DNA of 64,000 nucleotides from Azorinus chamasolen (Eukaryota; Mollusca; Bivalvia; Cardiida; Solecurtidae). Where the stretch lies: the NCBI GenBank assembly GCA_963576725.1, contig OY755240.1, forward strand, positions 17,757,743 to 17,821,742. The letters are read 5' to 3'. Within the stretch, counting starts at the first letter, position 1. The number at the start of each line of letters is the position of its first letter. Below the pieces are notes generated by a model. The model was given only the letters and a program-made list of their open reading frames with translations. It ran no database searches and had not been told where the DNA came from. The position numbers were made by a program, and so were the translations under genes. Shown here one piece after another: positions 41,401 to 44,348 of the stretch.

Positions 41401-44348
41401 TAATAAATTTAATATACATGCATTTTTAAGTTTTTAAGATACTGTTATTACCATAAATAGCTTAATTGGTTGGTTTGATTTCACCAATTTCACTTACATT
41501 AATTAGTGATAAAAACACATACTTGTCACTGATTGGATAATAACTTAATTGATTTGTTTGTTTTACCTGACCTTTTCATTTACATTAATTAAGAGATTGG
41601 ATTATCTGTTACCCATACACACATATACAAATGATTAAAGAAAAATTACATCAAAACCTTAACTTATTAGTTTAATGAAAGTTCAAAGGGTTACTTGTTG
41701 AATTCTGCAAATACCCGTAAGTAGACTGTAATATAATTATGAATAGATTATCAATGAACAAAGAGACATTTCCTATATTCTAGCAGAGAGTAACTTAAAG
41801 CAGGCTTTAAGTAAAGTAAAATCATTAATGCACCTTAGCTTACGGAGCATTCCATTTTACTTAAACCAGCTTTAAACCTAAGCACAGGCTATGGAGCAAT
41901 GGGTTAGATATGTTGAACTATGATTATGAATATATTATTAACCCTTTCCTCCATACGCTATTTTAGGTCCAACCTCTTTTTTATGCATCTACCGAAAAGT
42001 AGCATTAACTAGAGAAAAGGATTTTTTTTAGATTTTTTTCTTATAATAGTAGTCGGTAGCCTACTTTTAACCAGCTTAAAGTGGTAACCTGTGTGTAAAT
42101 GGAGAAATAAGCCTGGGAGTAATGAGTTAAGTAGAATTAAGTAGAATATAATTATGGATAGATTATCAATAAACAATGAGACATTTCCTATATTCTAGCA
42201 GATGGTAACTTAAAGCAGGCTTAAAGCATTCCGTTTTACTTTAAACCACCTTTAAACCTAAAAACAGGCTATGAAGTAATGGTTAAGATATGTTGAAATA
42301 TGATTATCACTATGAATAAACAGTTGGTTGAACATTTTTTTTTATTACCTATCAATACAATGTAATATGATTATAAAATGGTGATTCATGCTTTTCTTAT
42401 AATGACTGAAGGGGTTTTCCGTGATTTCAAGAAATGTCTGAAAATATATATGTTACAGTCACTCTGTGAAATCAGTGTATATATATATATATACATTGAC
42501 CAAACAGCAATGATATCTTACATACCTTTTGGCGTCGCATATAGTTTTGAGATTCAGTAAGAACCTCACTGATAACTGTGTCAATATCGGGTTCATCAGG
42601 AAGACGACGCTCTCTTACCTTTGGAAATATAATAAAAGTTCATATAAATACACAAAACCTTATAATCATGCACCACTTCATTTAAACAAAGGTATATGTA
42701 TATATTCCATAACCAATGGAAACATGGATATACAGAATAAATCAGAGAATTCAAATACATATTTATACTGATAAGAATAAAGTAGGACATGCATCGATTT
42801 AGGCGGCATGTCGACAAGCAATTTTACGGGTAAAACAAATTGTTCTTAGCTGATCTTAACTTTATACGGTATGATGGGAAAGGTGATCCAAACATTGCAA
42901 CACAAAAAGAGAAAATAGCAGACTCGTTCTGTTTATGAGCAGTGATTGAAAGTTTCCCCCTGACACCGGTTTAAGCAATTTGCAGAACAGGAAGTACTGG
43001 AATTCATGATCAGAAGGTATACCAACACTGAGAATGAAGTACGGGGCGACGTTTTACGACCGCTACACAAGCATTTAACACCTGCTGTTATGAAGATTAT
43101 AAATTCTGAAGGGAGGTGATCCCCTAAAAGAAAGAGTTACAACACAAAAAATTATCATTTTATCTGTATTTCAAACGTCATTCCATTTAATTTCATATGG
43201 ATTTTCCCAAGTCATGTTCCTTTACAGATCCAACTTTAGTTTCGGAACTTGTCGTATTTGAATCCTGTACCATCTTCCTGTTAGTAGTCCCTCGACGTCA
43301 CATATTGTAATTAGTTCACGGACGCTGGGTTGCCATAATCACGCATACACACATCCGTTTTGAAACGATATTTTATTGGTAATAACCTCGTTTTGGGAAA
43401 TATATTTAGTCAATAATAAGTCAGTAATTACGATCTGTAAAACATTTCCAAATATTGATCAGAGGGCTGTTTGTTCTGTATGTGGTGTTTTCTGCTTGAC
43501 TCATTTTTTACTTTTATTTGGAATGTGCATGATTGAAATAAAAACAGTGTATACTTTGTTTATGTTGCATCGATTGGCAAGCAAATAGTCCATAACCTCA
43601 TCAGATGACTTATTTATATTAAAGAAATCAAAAGATCTGTATTTAATATGCAAAATATTACGCACTTAGCATTACCATTGCTATTGATTGGGTGGTGATT
43701 ATTTATTACTAATAGAACAATCATATTTATTTTTATAATGTTTTAGCAAAGTTAAATCATTTGTATTTATGAGAAGCTCTTCATTAACAGTTTAATTAAT
43801 GAAAACGTTTGCCAAACGATTCATATCTATATATGACAATAATTCAGTGATTAAACTATTTGACGTAATACTGTATAGTCTATTTGCATGATTACAAAGT
43901 ATCATGTAATGGCAGGTGTAACATTTTTGTGTGGTAAATCAAAATAATAGCCCGTCTTAATAGATGCTGATGCATGAAATGACCTATCATGACACACATC
44001 GGGCCAATAGCTTTCTGGTAATAATAGTTTATATGTCATGGAATAATCAGAAAATAAAGCACTTAATTTCTTACATACTATTTTCAAGTTCAAAACACCT
44101 TAACTGGTACATTTTAATTCTGGTTACTTACATAACGGCGAACCATTTGCCGTATGTACAACTTTTCTGTATCAGTGTCTAGCTGTCCAAAGTCCCATAC
44201 AAGTGGGAGAAGGCTCTGAGGCAAAGGCTGAACTCTGTAAACCAAATGTCTCATTGGAATGTTACTAAGCATATCAGCTGTGTCCGCTACACCAACATGG
44301 TACCCGAGGCCCGCTTGTTCCAACTTTTTGATCATTTCCTCTGAGTGC
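1199..44348 (-). CDS. RNF213-like giant AAA+ ATPase / E3 ubiquitin ligase, central part (17 exons, partial at both ends)
   Basis: In animals RNF213 is a very large cytosolic protein that joins a dynein-like AAA+ core to a RING-type ubiquitin ligase; it acts in lipid metabolism, angiogenesis and innate immunity. Seventeen minus-strand exons give about 826 in-phase codons. Exon order from the 5' end is 44132-44348, 42526-42618, 39468-39587, 38498-38661, 38074-38296, 33880-34050, 25752-25814, 24322-24431, 23792-23929, 11836-11998, 10904-10971, 6908-7049, 6490-6683, 5766-5948, 2791-2908, 2240-2413, 1199-1338. Walker A is GKPGSSKS, Walker B is VVVLDEIGLAE, and sensor 1 is GISNWSLDPAKMNRG. The lysine-to-glutamate spacing is 70 residues, which as I recall equals human AAA4. 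Downstream come LLNLENLYESLYDALNQYY and FPIPLINRLEKH, both diagnostic of RNF213. No frameshift or stop was found in any exon. The RING is missing and should lie left of the window. Confidence 0.93.
1339..2239 (-). other. Intron 16 of the RNF213-like gene
   Basis: AT-rich, without a supported gene. Short open frames at 1489-1886 on the plus strand have no domain signal and no splice context. Confidence 0.6.
2240..2413 (-). CDS. RNF213-like exon 16
   Basis: 58 codons, phase 0 at both ends, AG acceptor (CTTCAG) and GTATAT donor. It contains LLNCATPDAIIRFKKEF, a motif I associate with the RNF213 segment after the AAA core. The rest is acidic and probably helical, ending in KCKEAFFQ. Confidence 0.88.
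2791..2908 (-). CDS. RNF213-like exon 15
   Basis: 118 nt. One base completes a Glu codon split with exon 14, followed by 39 codons reading YRTVSTEQVFMGFHEETI and ending NKEE before a GTATGC donor. The FMGFHEET core fits the RNF213 region immediately after the last AAA-like unit. The upstream extension of the open frame (MCVRGVLEIY...) lies before the AG and is intron. Confidence 0.87.
3148..3266. mobile_element. Small MITE-like element with 16-bp terminal inverted repeats
   Basis: Ends are TACCAGTGTTTTATCG and its exact reverse complement, 119 bp overall. The complementarity continues imperfectly inward (AGCATTCGAACA against TGTTCGATTGCA). No clear target duplication was seen. It lies in intron 14. 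Confidence 0.6.
3888..4112. repeat. Foldback made of three copies of a ~65-bp block
   Basis: A block with GTACGTTACAG, GATATCGATTTTTATTT and AAGAAGGGAGATAACTC occurs twice in direct order (about 3888-3955 and 3970-4026). A third copy is inverted (about 4038-4112). The inverted pair could form a stem of about 65 bp. The open frame that crosses it is a by-product of the repeat. Confidence 0.75.
4592..4662. repeat. Palindromic 'AAACAGTG' foldback
   Basis: Begins GCAAACAGTGCAGACTCAGA and ends in the reverse-complement sense with GATCAGGTTCTACACTGTTTG. It belongs to a loose family of short foldbacks whose other members are at 16.0, 45.2, 51-56 and 61.8 kb. Confidence 0.6.
4973..5056 (+). ncRNA. 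tRNA-like sequence, probably a decayed tRNA or SINE head
   Basis: A 7-bp acceptor-like stem (GCCAGAT/ATCTGGC) encloses an A-box-like TAGCTTAGTTGGAAGAGCA and a B-box-like TTCGAGTCC. A D-arm can pair, but the anticodon and T stems are poor, and 84 nt is long for a standard tRNA. I do not call it a functional tRNA. Confidence 0.35.
5766..5948 (-). CDS. RNF213-like exon 14
   Basis: 183 nt, entering and leaving in phase 2. It reads LIVVAEKNTVYEIFPIPLI then NRLEKH, a signature of RNF213 at the end of an AAA-like unit, where an arginine near an INRLEKH motif is usual. The donor must be GA|GTAGGT, because the next possible donor would include an in-frame TAG. Confidence 0.92.
6490..6683 (-). CDS. 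RNF213-like exon 13
   Basis: 194 nt, phase 0 in and phase 2 out. It contains METGCTVILLNLENLYESL and then YVDLGLGTHRVKC, among the most conserved stretches in the RNF213 family and located in the AAA-like unit after the active one. The donor is GTTCGT, slightly unusual after the GT. Confidence 0.93.
6908..7049 (-). CDS. RNF213-like exon 12
   Basis: 142 nt. One base completes a Ser codon split with exon 11, then 47 codons beginning ESRYLLLLTVNYGALSVLQ and ending SDQEYTQ before a GTAATA donor. RYLLLLT..YGAL is an RNF213-type beta strand preceding the next nucleotide-binding-like fold. Confidence 0.9.
7050..8159. other. Intron sequence with faint repeat traces
   Basis: About 7905-8060 resembles a diverged copy of dispersed repeat A (GGTGCTAAAGGGCG, GTATTGCACT). 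About 7330-7400 resembles the 3' end of the retroelement family described below (ATGACTCATATTTGTA). Nothing else could be assigned. Confidence 0.35.
8528..8745 (+). repeat. Compound microsatellite (GT)n-(GTGC)n-(TCTGTG)n
   Basis: (GT)n covers about 8528-8550 and (GTGC)n about 8551-8626, followed by TCTGTG-type repeats. The first ~100 bp alternate purine and pyrimidine without a break. It lies in the 3' UTR of retroelement copy R1 and produces long low-complexity open frames on both strands that are not genes. Confidence 0.95.
9655..9779. repeat. Long foldback inside the hAT-type element
   Basis: 9671-9700 (TGGCTTCTAT...GGTCTGTTCC) pairs with 9734-9762 (GGAACAGACC...ATAGAAGCCA). Outer complementarity of TTTTGTTAAAG with CTTTAACAAAA extends the stem to about 45 bp with a ~33-nt loop. 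Confidence 0.8.
10141..10360 (+). repeat. Two ~110-bp direct repeats in the hAT-type element
   Basis: Units at 10141-10251 and 10252-10360 share GGATTAGGGGTC/GGATTAGGGTC starts, an internal TCACGTGTCAAA and the end CTAATTAACACAGG. They have diverged moderately, so the duplication is not recent. Confidence 0.8.
10904..10971 (-). CDS. RNF213-like exon 11 (microexon-sized)
   Basis: 68 nt reading TDLDNSASGLIKSSLFNTNC then LD, between a TTGTTTCAG acceptor and a GTAAAC donor, leaving phase 2. It was found because exon 10 ends in phase 0 while exon 12 needs a single completing base. With it the join reads LDS-ESRYLLLLT without a break. Sequence conservation here is weak, so the call rests on phase and splice sites. 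Confidence 0.78.
11096..11370 (+). repeat. Dispersed repeat family A, copy 2
   Basis: Shares GTGGCGGCCGTAAAA, GTCGCCCCGTACTTCATTCC, CTTAAGCCGGTGCTAAAGGG, GTGTTGCACTTT and AAGGATCTCC with the copy at 595-850. Located in intron 10. Confidence 0.8.
11836..11998 (-). CDS. RNF213-like exon 10
   Basis: 163 nt. One base completes a Ser codon, then LIKMAFSFMKRSGKILTWNE and later SIKRNFGGLDKIDPVRVF, ending LSTAEK before GTAAGA. Joined to exon 9 it gives REFFGLRDFYS-LIKM, a hallmark of RNF213 homologues. Confidence 0.92.
11999..12729. other. Start of the 11.8-kb intron 9
   Basis: No gene or repeat could be assigned. The minus-strand open frame at 12413-12700 has no recognisable domain. Confidence 0.5.
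12730..12796. repeat. Perfect 32-bp inverted repeat with 3-nt spacer
   Basis: Arms 12730-12761 and 12765-12796 are exact reverse complements (start ACGCTACACCTATAGATTCA) around ACT. It could form a hairpin with a 32-bp perfect stem. Confidence 0.95.
12880..13610 (+). pseudogene. Decayed LINE endonuclease fragment (RTE-like)
   Basis: On the plus strand, broken frames read like the apurinic-type endonuclease of RTE-like LINEs. A piece near 13215-13290 reads VQYSGKENKYEGVSVLVHQD, and one near 13340-13420 contains VKVMQVYAPITGHGDEEVDQ. Both are separated by stops and frame changes. The endonuclease would nick target DNA; this copy cannot be functional. The long minus-strand open frames over the same stretch are shadows. 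Confidence 0.7.
13611..14628. other. Intron 9 sequence between elements
   Basis: Contains a slightly repetitive patch at about 13770-13900 (CGCGAG, GATAGACG, GCGTATAAGCGAG). Otherwise no gene, RNA or clear element. Confidence 0.4.
14629..15924 (+). mobile_element. Pearl-like / Helentron-type non-autonomous element P1
   Basis: Begins ACAAGAGATGTCAC. It carries eight core units of ~152 bp (GACCTTGAC landmarks at about 14678, 14792, 14944, 15097, 15244, 15397, 15549, 15701), then an ACGG/ACAG microsatellite (15830-15890). It ends in a 3' hairpin, TATGCCCGCC...GGGGGCATA, at 15899-15920. Flank, tandem core, tetranucleotide repeat and 3' hairpin in this order match bivalve Pearl elements, which have been linked to Helentrons. 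No coding sequence; the minus-strand open frame at 14643-15218 merely reads through core units. Confidence 0.8.
16026..16198. repeat. Two adjacent 'AAACAGTGT' foldbacks
   Basis: 16026-16093 runs from TAAACAGTGTAGTCCCAGAT to AGGATCTACACTGTTTGC. 16136-16198 runs from CAAACAGTGTGAAGC to GATCTGAGTCTACACTGTTT. Both are related to the foldbacks at 4.6 and 45.2 kb. Confidence 0.65.
16400..16745 (+). repeat. Degenerate ~75-bp tandem array rich in GATCTGGATC / CAGATCAGAC
   Basis: At least four diverged units repeat a pattern of GATCCAGATCAGACACC, then AGTTACTCAGCATCTGAT. The core is that of the foldback family, so it may have arisen by tandem growth of one member. A partial open frame is interrupted by stops. 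Confidence 0.6.
17215..18745 (+). mobile_element. 5'-truncated LINE (LINE1) with intact 3' coding part and GAATT tail
   Basis: Starts inside the reverse-transcriptase thumb (WGLKLNVKKTKIMIFETGR) and has a 3' UTR with AATAAA-like signals (CAATAAAG at about 18713). It ends in a short GAATT repeat at about 18720-18745. Short tandem tails of this kind are typical of several non-LTR retrotransposon clades. Truncation at the 5' end indicates target-primed integration. Confidence 0.85.
17250..18317 (+). CDS. LINE ORF2 C-terminal part: RT thumb and zf-RVT-like zinc knuckle
   Basis: 355 uninterrupted codons. NYAAEIWGHHP and FCRKILGVK follow the RT domain in many molluscan non-LTR elements. GELGRYPMLIQRQIIMIKYW follows, and near the C-terminus ICSKC, then ENEYHFLLICPRY gives a CCHC-like knuckle. 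The frame is open upstream to about 17215; the ATG at 17250 is not a natural start because the element is truncated. Lack of stops suggests a fairly recent insertion. It cannot be active without the endonuclease and RT palm. Confidence 0.85.
   Translation: MIFETGRPTSYDFFLYNTRIEIVTAFKYLGVFLFKNGNWNQTQKRIAQHSSFSLHNLFTIFNQLELPVNNKINLFDTLVSSTLNYAAEIWGHHPAPNVERIHSKFCRKILGVKISTNLEALYGELGRYPMLIQRQIIMIKYWCKIISSDKQSLLYKAYSTLKTDMEQGNKYNGNNWASKIKDILVKSNLDFIWYNQNDIRMDLGAIKYQITNLYKQSWYVKINNSNRLEAYGLFKYDLEFEKYLSFILEKKFRIALTRFRISSHDLEVETGRYTNTERNQRICSKCTHHQIENEYHFLLICPRYIQLRTKYLPRYYYTWPTIQRFKNLMCTNNKKIVNNISKYIYFANQLRNQTQ
18746..19249. other. Sequence between LINE1 and LINE2
   Basis: No gene or element could be identified. 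Confidence 0.5.
19257..19775 (+). pseudogene. LINE2 endonuclease, C-terminal half
   Basis: 172 codons with LLDLCKSSSLRIVNGRVGN, a serine-rich turn and SVIDYLLTHE, then HPLNEWSDYTPLHFTL, where usual elements have SDHxPL. The His of that catalytic motif is Tyr here (SDYTPL), which would impair cleavage. The upstream GDFN motif is lost by 5' truncation, and the frame ends at a stop at 19773. Confidence 0.85.
19862..19969 (+). pseudogene. LINE2 reverse transcriptase, N-terminal scrap
   Basis: Reads KHVISDTQLGFRKGRSTVDA then IFLLTSLTQKHLNENK, the classic QxGFRKGRST motif of LINE RTs. Between the endonuclease remnant and this scrap the region normally holding the RT start is missing, so an internal deletion occurred near 19840-19865. 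Confidence 0.85.
19970..21351 (+). mobile_element. Pearl-like / Helentron-type element P2, nested in LINE2
   Basis: Begins AAGAGATGTTTG. It has eight ~145-bp core units (GACCTTGACC landmarks at about 20125, 20270, 20415, 20560, 20698, 20837, 20982, 21127), then a CCGA/CCAA microsatellite (21255-21304). The 3' hairpin TACCCCC...GGGGGGTA lies at about 21321-21347. Joining AATGAAAAC directly to AAAAGACTG restores the LINE frame (NENKRLYVVFVD), so there is no target duplication, as expected for Helitron-like insertion. Most units hold AAGGTCATGGTGACCTTGAC. Confidence 0.85.
21352..22250 (+). pseudogene. LINE2 reverse transcriptase palm and linker
   Basis: Contains LYVVFVDMMKCFDSIYRNGL (first catalytic Asp present), then GLRQGEVISPILFSLF. 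The usual FADD box reads FADG, so a catalytic Asp is replaced. A frameshift near 21900 separates NFNYLGTV from ILGYASEVWSYTKSKEIERI. GELGRYPPYISRFVRVIKYW follows, the same linker seen in LINE1. Confidence 0.85.
22251..22576 (+). mobile_element. tRNA-derived SINE with 9-bp target duplication, nested in LINE2
   Basis: The head has A-box TGGCTCAATGGTAGAGCG and B-box GGTTCGATCCC at about 22266-22320. The body includes GTCAGGATAATGTGACTGGG and GGTATTTCAGTGAGGCAGCA, and the 3' end GGTCGGACGTTAAACCC is followed by (ACTC)n. CTAATTATT flanks it at 22242-22250 and 22577-22585. Excising SINE plus one duplication restores DINYIDNPNYFINQFRNR. The body resembles the mollusc Meta-domain SINEs, from memory. 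Confidence 0.9.
22586..22937 (+). pseudogene. LINE2 C-terminal zinc-knuckle region
   Basis: Contains LRLSVYPLRIQTGRYARENI, CQCCN and DEYHFLFICPCY, the same layout as the C-terminus of LINE1 (ICSKC, ENEYHFLLICPRY). At least one stop lies upstream in the frame (VYKQ then TAA). Confidence 0.85.
23792..23929 (-). CDS. RNF213-like exon 9
   Basis: 138 nt. One base completes an Arg codon split with exon 8, then GICSKHGDQIPKIGRLLEPL, ADAYLGIFEES and MREFFGLRDFY, leaving phase 2 at AG|GTAAAT. The EFFGLRDFY motif follows the active AAA unit in RNF213. Confidence 0.93.
24322..24431 (-). CDS. RNF213-like exon 8 (sensor 1)
   Basis: 110 nt, phase 0 in and 2 out. VGFIGISNWSLDPAKMNRG includes the sensor-1 Asn and the conserved DPAKMNRG turn of the active AAA+ unit, which reads the state of bound ATP. 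It ends DRDELVNTA(R). Confidence 0.95.
24432..25751. other. Intron 7 of the RNF213-like gene
   Basis: About 25265-25310 resembles the extreme 3' end of the retroelement family (GTGGCTGTTTGTTCTGTATG, then ATTTGTACTT). The open frames at 24250-24477 and 24664-24861 lie partly over exon 8 or have no domain. Confidence 0.45.
25752..25814 (-). CDS. RNF213-like exon 7 (63 nt)
   Basis: 21 codons reading ALHPLLEDGCTENETPEPYK then K, between a GTCTTCAG acceptor and a GTAAGT donor, phase 0 at both ends. It links MPLK (exon 6) to VGFIGISN (exon 8), and LHPLLEDG is the expected RNF213 sequence just after Walker B. Its shortness hides it from simple open-frame scans. Confidence 0.95.
25880..26262 (-). 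repeat. Retroelement 3' end, minus strand
   Basis: Reverse-complement landmarks: AACCGGTTCAAACCCCCAG, CTGACCGTGCCAAGGCGGT, a TG-rich stretch, and the terminal CCTGCTTGACTTTACTACTT. It is a member of the family with a full-length-like 3' end at 46.0-46.9 kb. The AC-rich plus-strand frame here is a shadow. Confidence 0.75.
26373..26425. repeat. (TA)n microsatellite
   Basis: About 26 uninterrupted TA units, at the left edge of element P3. Confidence 0.98.
26432..27674 (+). mobile_element. Pearl-like element P3
   Basis: Eight units of mostly ~160 bp with the landmark GGGCAATAACTCCTAAATGC (about 26438, 26595, 26751, 26912, 26999, 27159, 27320, 27483; the fourth is short). A brief GGCGGATGGAAGGACGGGCG stretch follows, then a 3' hairpin (ATACCC...GGGGAT at 27652-27672). 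The layout equals P1 and P2 but the core sequence is unrelated to theirs. The left boundary is obscured by (TA)n. Confidence 0.7.
27690..28100 (-). repeat. Retroelement 3' part, minus strand
   Basis: Reverse complement shows GGTTACCTAG, GTCACTGACCATTCCAAGGC, TTTTAGGGTGTGG and the ACTAGCGATAGG landmark. Toward 28050 it has an RT scrap like YHKLRKTFS. Truncated and rearranged. Confidence 0.6.
28101..28639. other. Intron 6 sequence between elements
   Basis: No gene or element was identified. Confidence 0.45.
28640..29175 (+). repeat. Dispersed repeat family A, copy with ~230-bp insertion
   Basis: The ends match family A (GGTGTTAAGTGCTTGTGCGG at left; GTGTTGCACCTTTGATTACT, then AAGGATCTCCCACTTTCAGA at right). 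The middle (about 28770-29005) is extra and contains TAGATAGATTTAAATAGATT. That insertion lacks a recognisable identity. Confidence 0.7.
29290..30030 (-). mobile_element. Retroelement 3' end with RT C-terminal scrap, minus strand
   Basis: Minus-strand translation of about 29830-30030 gives ISHPEFYNDVISKVRKG and, further on, STACLVMGPITVGNYDSFFA. This is the conserved C-terminal region of an RT-encoding retroelement (compare 46.1 kb). Below it lies the family 3' UTR and the terminal CCTGCTTGAACTGTCTACTT. It abuts another copy at 30031 that lacks its own 3' end, so it may have inserted into that copy. Confidence 0.75.
30031..30600 (-). repeat. Second minus-strand retroelement 3' UTR copy
   Basis: Reverse-complement landmarks: AAACCCAGTGGTGGTTTTCC, GTTCCAAGGCGGCATCCTCT, GGACTTTCATAGTTG and AACACGATGACAGGCCGAGG. 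Lacks the last ~100 bp of the family. The plus-strand open frame 30402-30590 is not supported as a gene. Confidence 0.65.
30965..31425 (+). repeat. Retroelement 3' end, plus strand
   Basis: Contains TTTTCATAGTTGTTTTGCTA, GGACGTCCGTTAACCGGTTT, AAGGCAGTACTCTCTTTGTC and a TG-rich stretch. It ends GCCTGCCTGACCTCACTACC. Cys- and Val-rich frames over the TG-rich stretch are low-complexity artefacts. Confidence 0.75.
31640..31985 (+). repeat. Retroelement 3' end, plus strand
   Basis: Starts with CTTTATTTACACTATTTGTT. It contains AACCGGTTTAAACCACTAGT, GGTTTTGCCACTGACCGTTC and the terminal CCTGCTTGATCTACTAATAT. Adjacent to the previous copy in the same orientation. Confidence 0.75.
32400..32691 (+). 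pseudogene. Retroelement RT, N-terminal scrap
   Basis: Broken frames read NIFRDKNVIDTILKYFKYTD, then IVAELNIEDDIPDN, DCATSMFC and AGHVITGRFEI. A C-x-C...GHV(I/L)TGD pattern precedes the RT domain of the retroelement family whose C-terminal part is at 46.1 kb. That family link is from memory. Frameshifts and stops make it non-functional. Confidence 0.5.
32692..33270. repeat. Retroelement fragments in both orientations
   Basis: 32692-32760 is an inverted 3' terminus (ATGAGTCATGAAGGAAACAC). About 33080-33240 is plus strand and broken: YHKLRKTFSKCYWQVQCNL, then HPKFYVDVIYKL. Between them no clear feature. Confidence 0.6.
33535..33735 (-). repeat. Dispersed repeat family A, inverted copy
   Basis: Reverse complement shows CTTAAGCCGATGCTAGGTGT, TGTTGGACTTTTAATTACCA, CATGAACAGTCTCAATGAAA and CGAGTCTGCATTTGTCCCTC. 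Confidence 0.75.
33880..34050 (-). CDS. RNF213-like exon 6 (Walker B)
   Basis: 57 codons, phase 0 at both ends, ATCATAG acceptor and GTCAGT donor. VQMVSFQCSPLSTPEGIIST leads to VVVLDEIGLAEDSKRMPLK. The Asp-Glu pair is the Walker B acidic pair needed for ATP hydrolysis, so this AAA+ unit should be catalytically competent. Confidence 0.96.
34051..34514. other. Intron 5, right after exon 6
   Basis: AT-rich, no feature assigned. Confidence 0.5.
34515..35220 (+). repeat. Two consecutive retroelement 3' ends, plus strand
   Basis: The first (to about 34770) ends GCCTGCTTGACTTTACTACT. The second (about 34755-35220) includes GGGGAAGTCCGGCGGGGATA, AACCGGTTTAAACACCCCCA and GGTTTTGCCACTGACCGTTC, ending CCTGCTTAACTTTACTACTC. 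Confidence 0.75.
35760..35985 (-). pseudogene. LINE reverse-transcriptase palm fragment, minus strand
   Basis: Minus-strand translation reads GIFIPGEIPDIQRILFTDDV, then ANFVDTATNLQNQIDAISDF and KINLNKKEII. This is the palm segment around the catalytic DD box (FADD here FTDD) and the following NxxK motif. Isolated, with no flanking LINE parts. Confidence 0.8.
36233..36288. repeat. 56-bp palindrome, 28-bp arms, one mismatch
   Basis: Arms 36233-36260 and 36261-36288 are reverse complements with a single A/G difference and no spacer. The centre is TTGCTCCTATAGGAGCAA. Flanking TCTACCGAAAAGGAGCATTAAC and AAAGGAATTTTT recur near 41980, so it belongs to a small dispersed family. Confidence 0.9.
36690..37140 (+). 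repeat. Retroelement 3' end, plus strand
   Basis: GGACTTTTCACAGTTGTTAT, GGAAAGTCCGTCAGGGATAC, AAACCGGTTTAAACCCCAAG, CCGTTCCAAGGCGGTACTCT, terminal GCCTGCTTGACTTTACTACT. Same layout as the copies at 30.9 and 34.8 kb. Confidence 0.78.
37141..38073. other. Intron 5, left of exon 5
   Basis: No supported gene. The minus-strand frame at 37320-37544 and the plus-strand frame at 37482-37673 have no recognisable domain. Confidence 0.45.
38074..38296 (-). CDS. RNF213-like exon 5 (Walker A)
   Basis: 223 nt: one base completing a Ser codon, then 74 codons. NIARNMALKENVCMMVVCIE precedes LFLVGKPGSSKSLAK, the P-loop, ending TDLFRTFKQ before GTGGAT. The GTGGAT donor is weaker than its neighbours. Its phase fits exon 6, and the alternative read-through sequence is unlike the family. 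Confidence 0.95.
38498..38661 (-). CDS. RNF213-like exon 4
   Basis: 164 nt, phase 0 in and 2 out. EQICDESRSLILAIGLCYHA is followed by RSGYRKALAPFF and PGGPDRIESEIQ. This helical segment precedes the P-loop of the active AAA+ unit. Intron 4 to exon 5 is only 201 bp. Confidence 0.92.
38790..38980 (-). repeat. Degraded retroelement 3' end, minus strand
   Basis: Starts near AGTCAAACAGGGAGAGCCAC and ends at GGAGTGCCGCCTTGGAATAT, the inverted 'CCAAGGCGGCACTC' landmark. Confidence 0.5.
39468..39587 (-). CDS. RNF213-like exon 3
   Basis: 40 codons, phase 0 at both ends, CTTTCAG acceptor and GTATAA donor. SYVSLRDVERALSVMCWF is characteristic of RNF213 at the end of the preceding AAA unit. The remainder is KDQTHLFRQMNESVEM. 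Confidence 0.93.
39668..39850 (-). repeat. Dispersed repeat family A, inverted partial copy
   Basis: CTGAAAGTGGGAGATCCTTC, GCAATGCAAAAAGTG, GGAGACTCGGTTTTATCATG and CCCCTAGCACCGGCTTTATA match the inverted family sequence. Confidence 0.7.
39851..40505. other. Intron 2 sequence
   Basis: No feature assigned apart from a short (TA)n at about 40486-40500. Confidence 0.45.
40506..40662. mobile_element. 157-bp MITE with 16-bp perfect terminal inverted repeats
   Basis: Ends are AGTCAATCTGTGTAAT and its exact reverse complement. The interior is a mosaic of TCATTTCATGAAATGA-type palindromes. A related left end (GTTACAGTCACTCTGTGAAA) stands at about 42463. Confidence 0.8.
40992..41305 (+). repeat. Two ~165-bp direct repeats
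   Basis: Both units contain TTAAAACATGCAAC, TATATATCAGCCA and GTGTTCTTTTAAAAGA. Both also contain TTTTATTTAATTAATTAAAC and AGAAATTGTTC. Units are about 40992-41155 and 41158-41305, roughly 85-90 percent alike by eye. Confidence 0.85.
41731..42320 (+). repeat. Two ~200-bp direct repeats
   Basis: Units at about 41731-41937 and 42139-42320 share AGATTATCAATGAACAAAGA / AGATTATCAATAAACAATGA, CATTTCCTATATTCTAGCAG, TAACTTAAAGCAGGC and TTTAAACCTAA. Between them lies a piece related to the flank of the 36.2-kb palindrome. Confidence 0.85.
42526..42618 (-). CDS. RNF213-like exon 2
   Basis: 31 codons, phase 0 at both ends, CCAAAG acceptor and GTATGT donor. VRERRLPDEPDIDTVISEVL then TESQNYMRRQK. It bridges IRQMVRRY (exon 1) to DECSYVSLRDVERA (exon 3). 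Confidence 0.9.
42880..43140 (-). repeat. Dispersed repeat family A, most complete copy (inverted)
   Basis: Plus-strand landmarks: AAAGGTGATCCAAACATTGC, AGCAGACTCGTTCTGTTTAT, GACACCGGTTTAAGCAATTT, GAATGAAGTACGGGGCGACG, AGCATTTAACACCTGCTGTT, TTCTGAAGGGAGGTGATCCC. Both ends carry a GGTGATCC-type sequence in opposite orientation, hinting at inverted termini. Confidence 0.8.
43141..44131. other. Intron 1 sequence
   Basis: A retroelement 3' terminus lies at about 43445-43520 (GAGGGCTGTTTGTTCTGTAT to TTTACTTTTAT). Otherwise no feature. Confidence 0.5.
44132..44348 (-). CDS. RNF213-like exon 1 of this window
   Basis: 217 nt: one completing base, then HSEEMIKKLEQAGLGYHV, DMLSNIPMRHLVYRVQPLPQ, SLLPLVWDFGQL and IRQMVRRY, before GTAAGT. 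PLPQSLLPLVWDFGQL is a very strong RNF213 signature. The preceding exon, expected to end in an ACNPY-like sequence with two unpaired bases, was not found to the right in the window. Confidence 0.95.
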
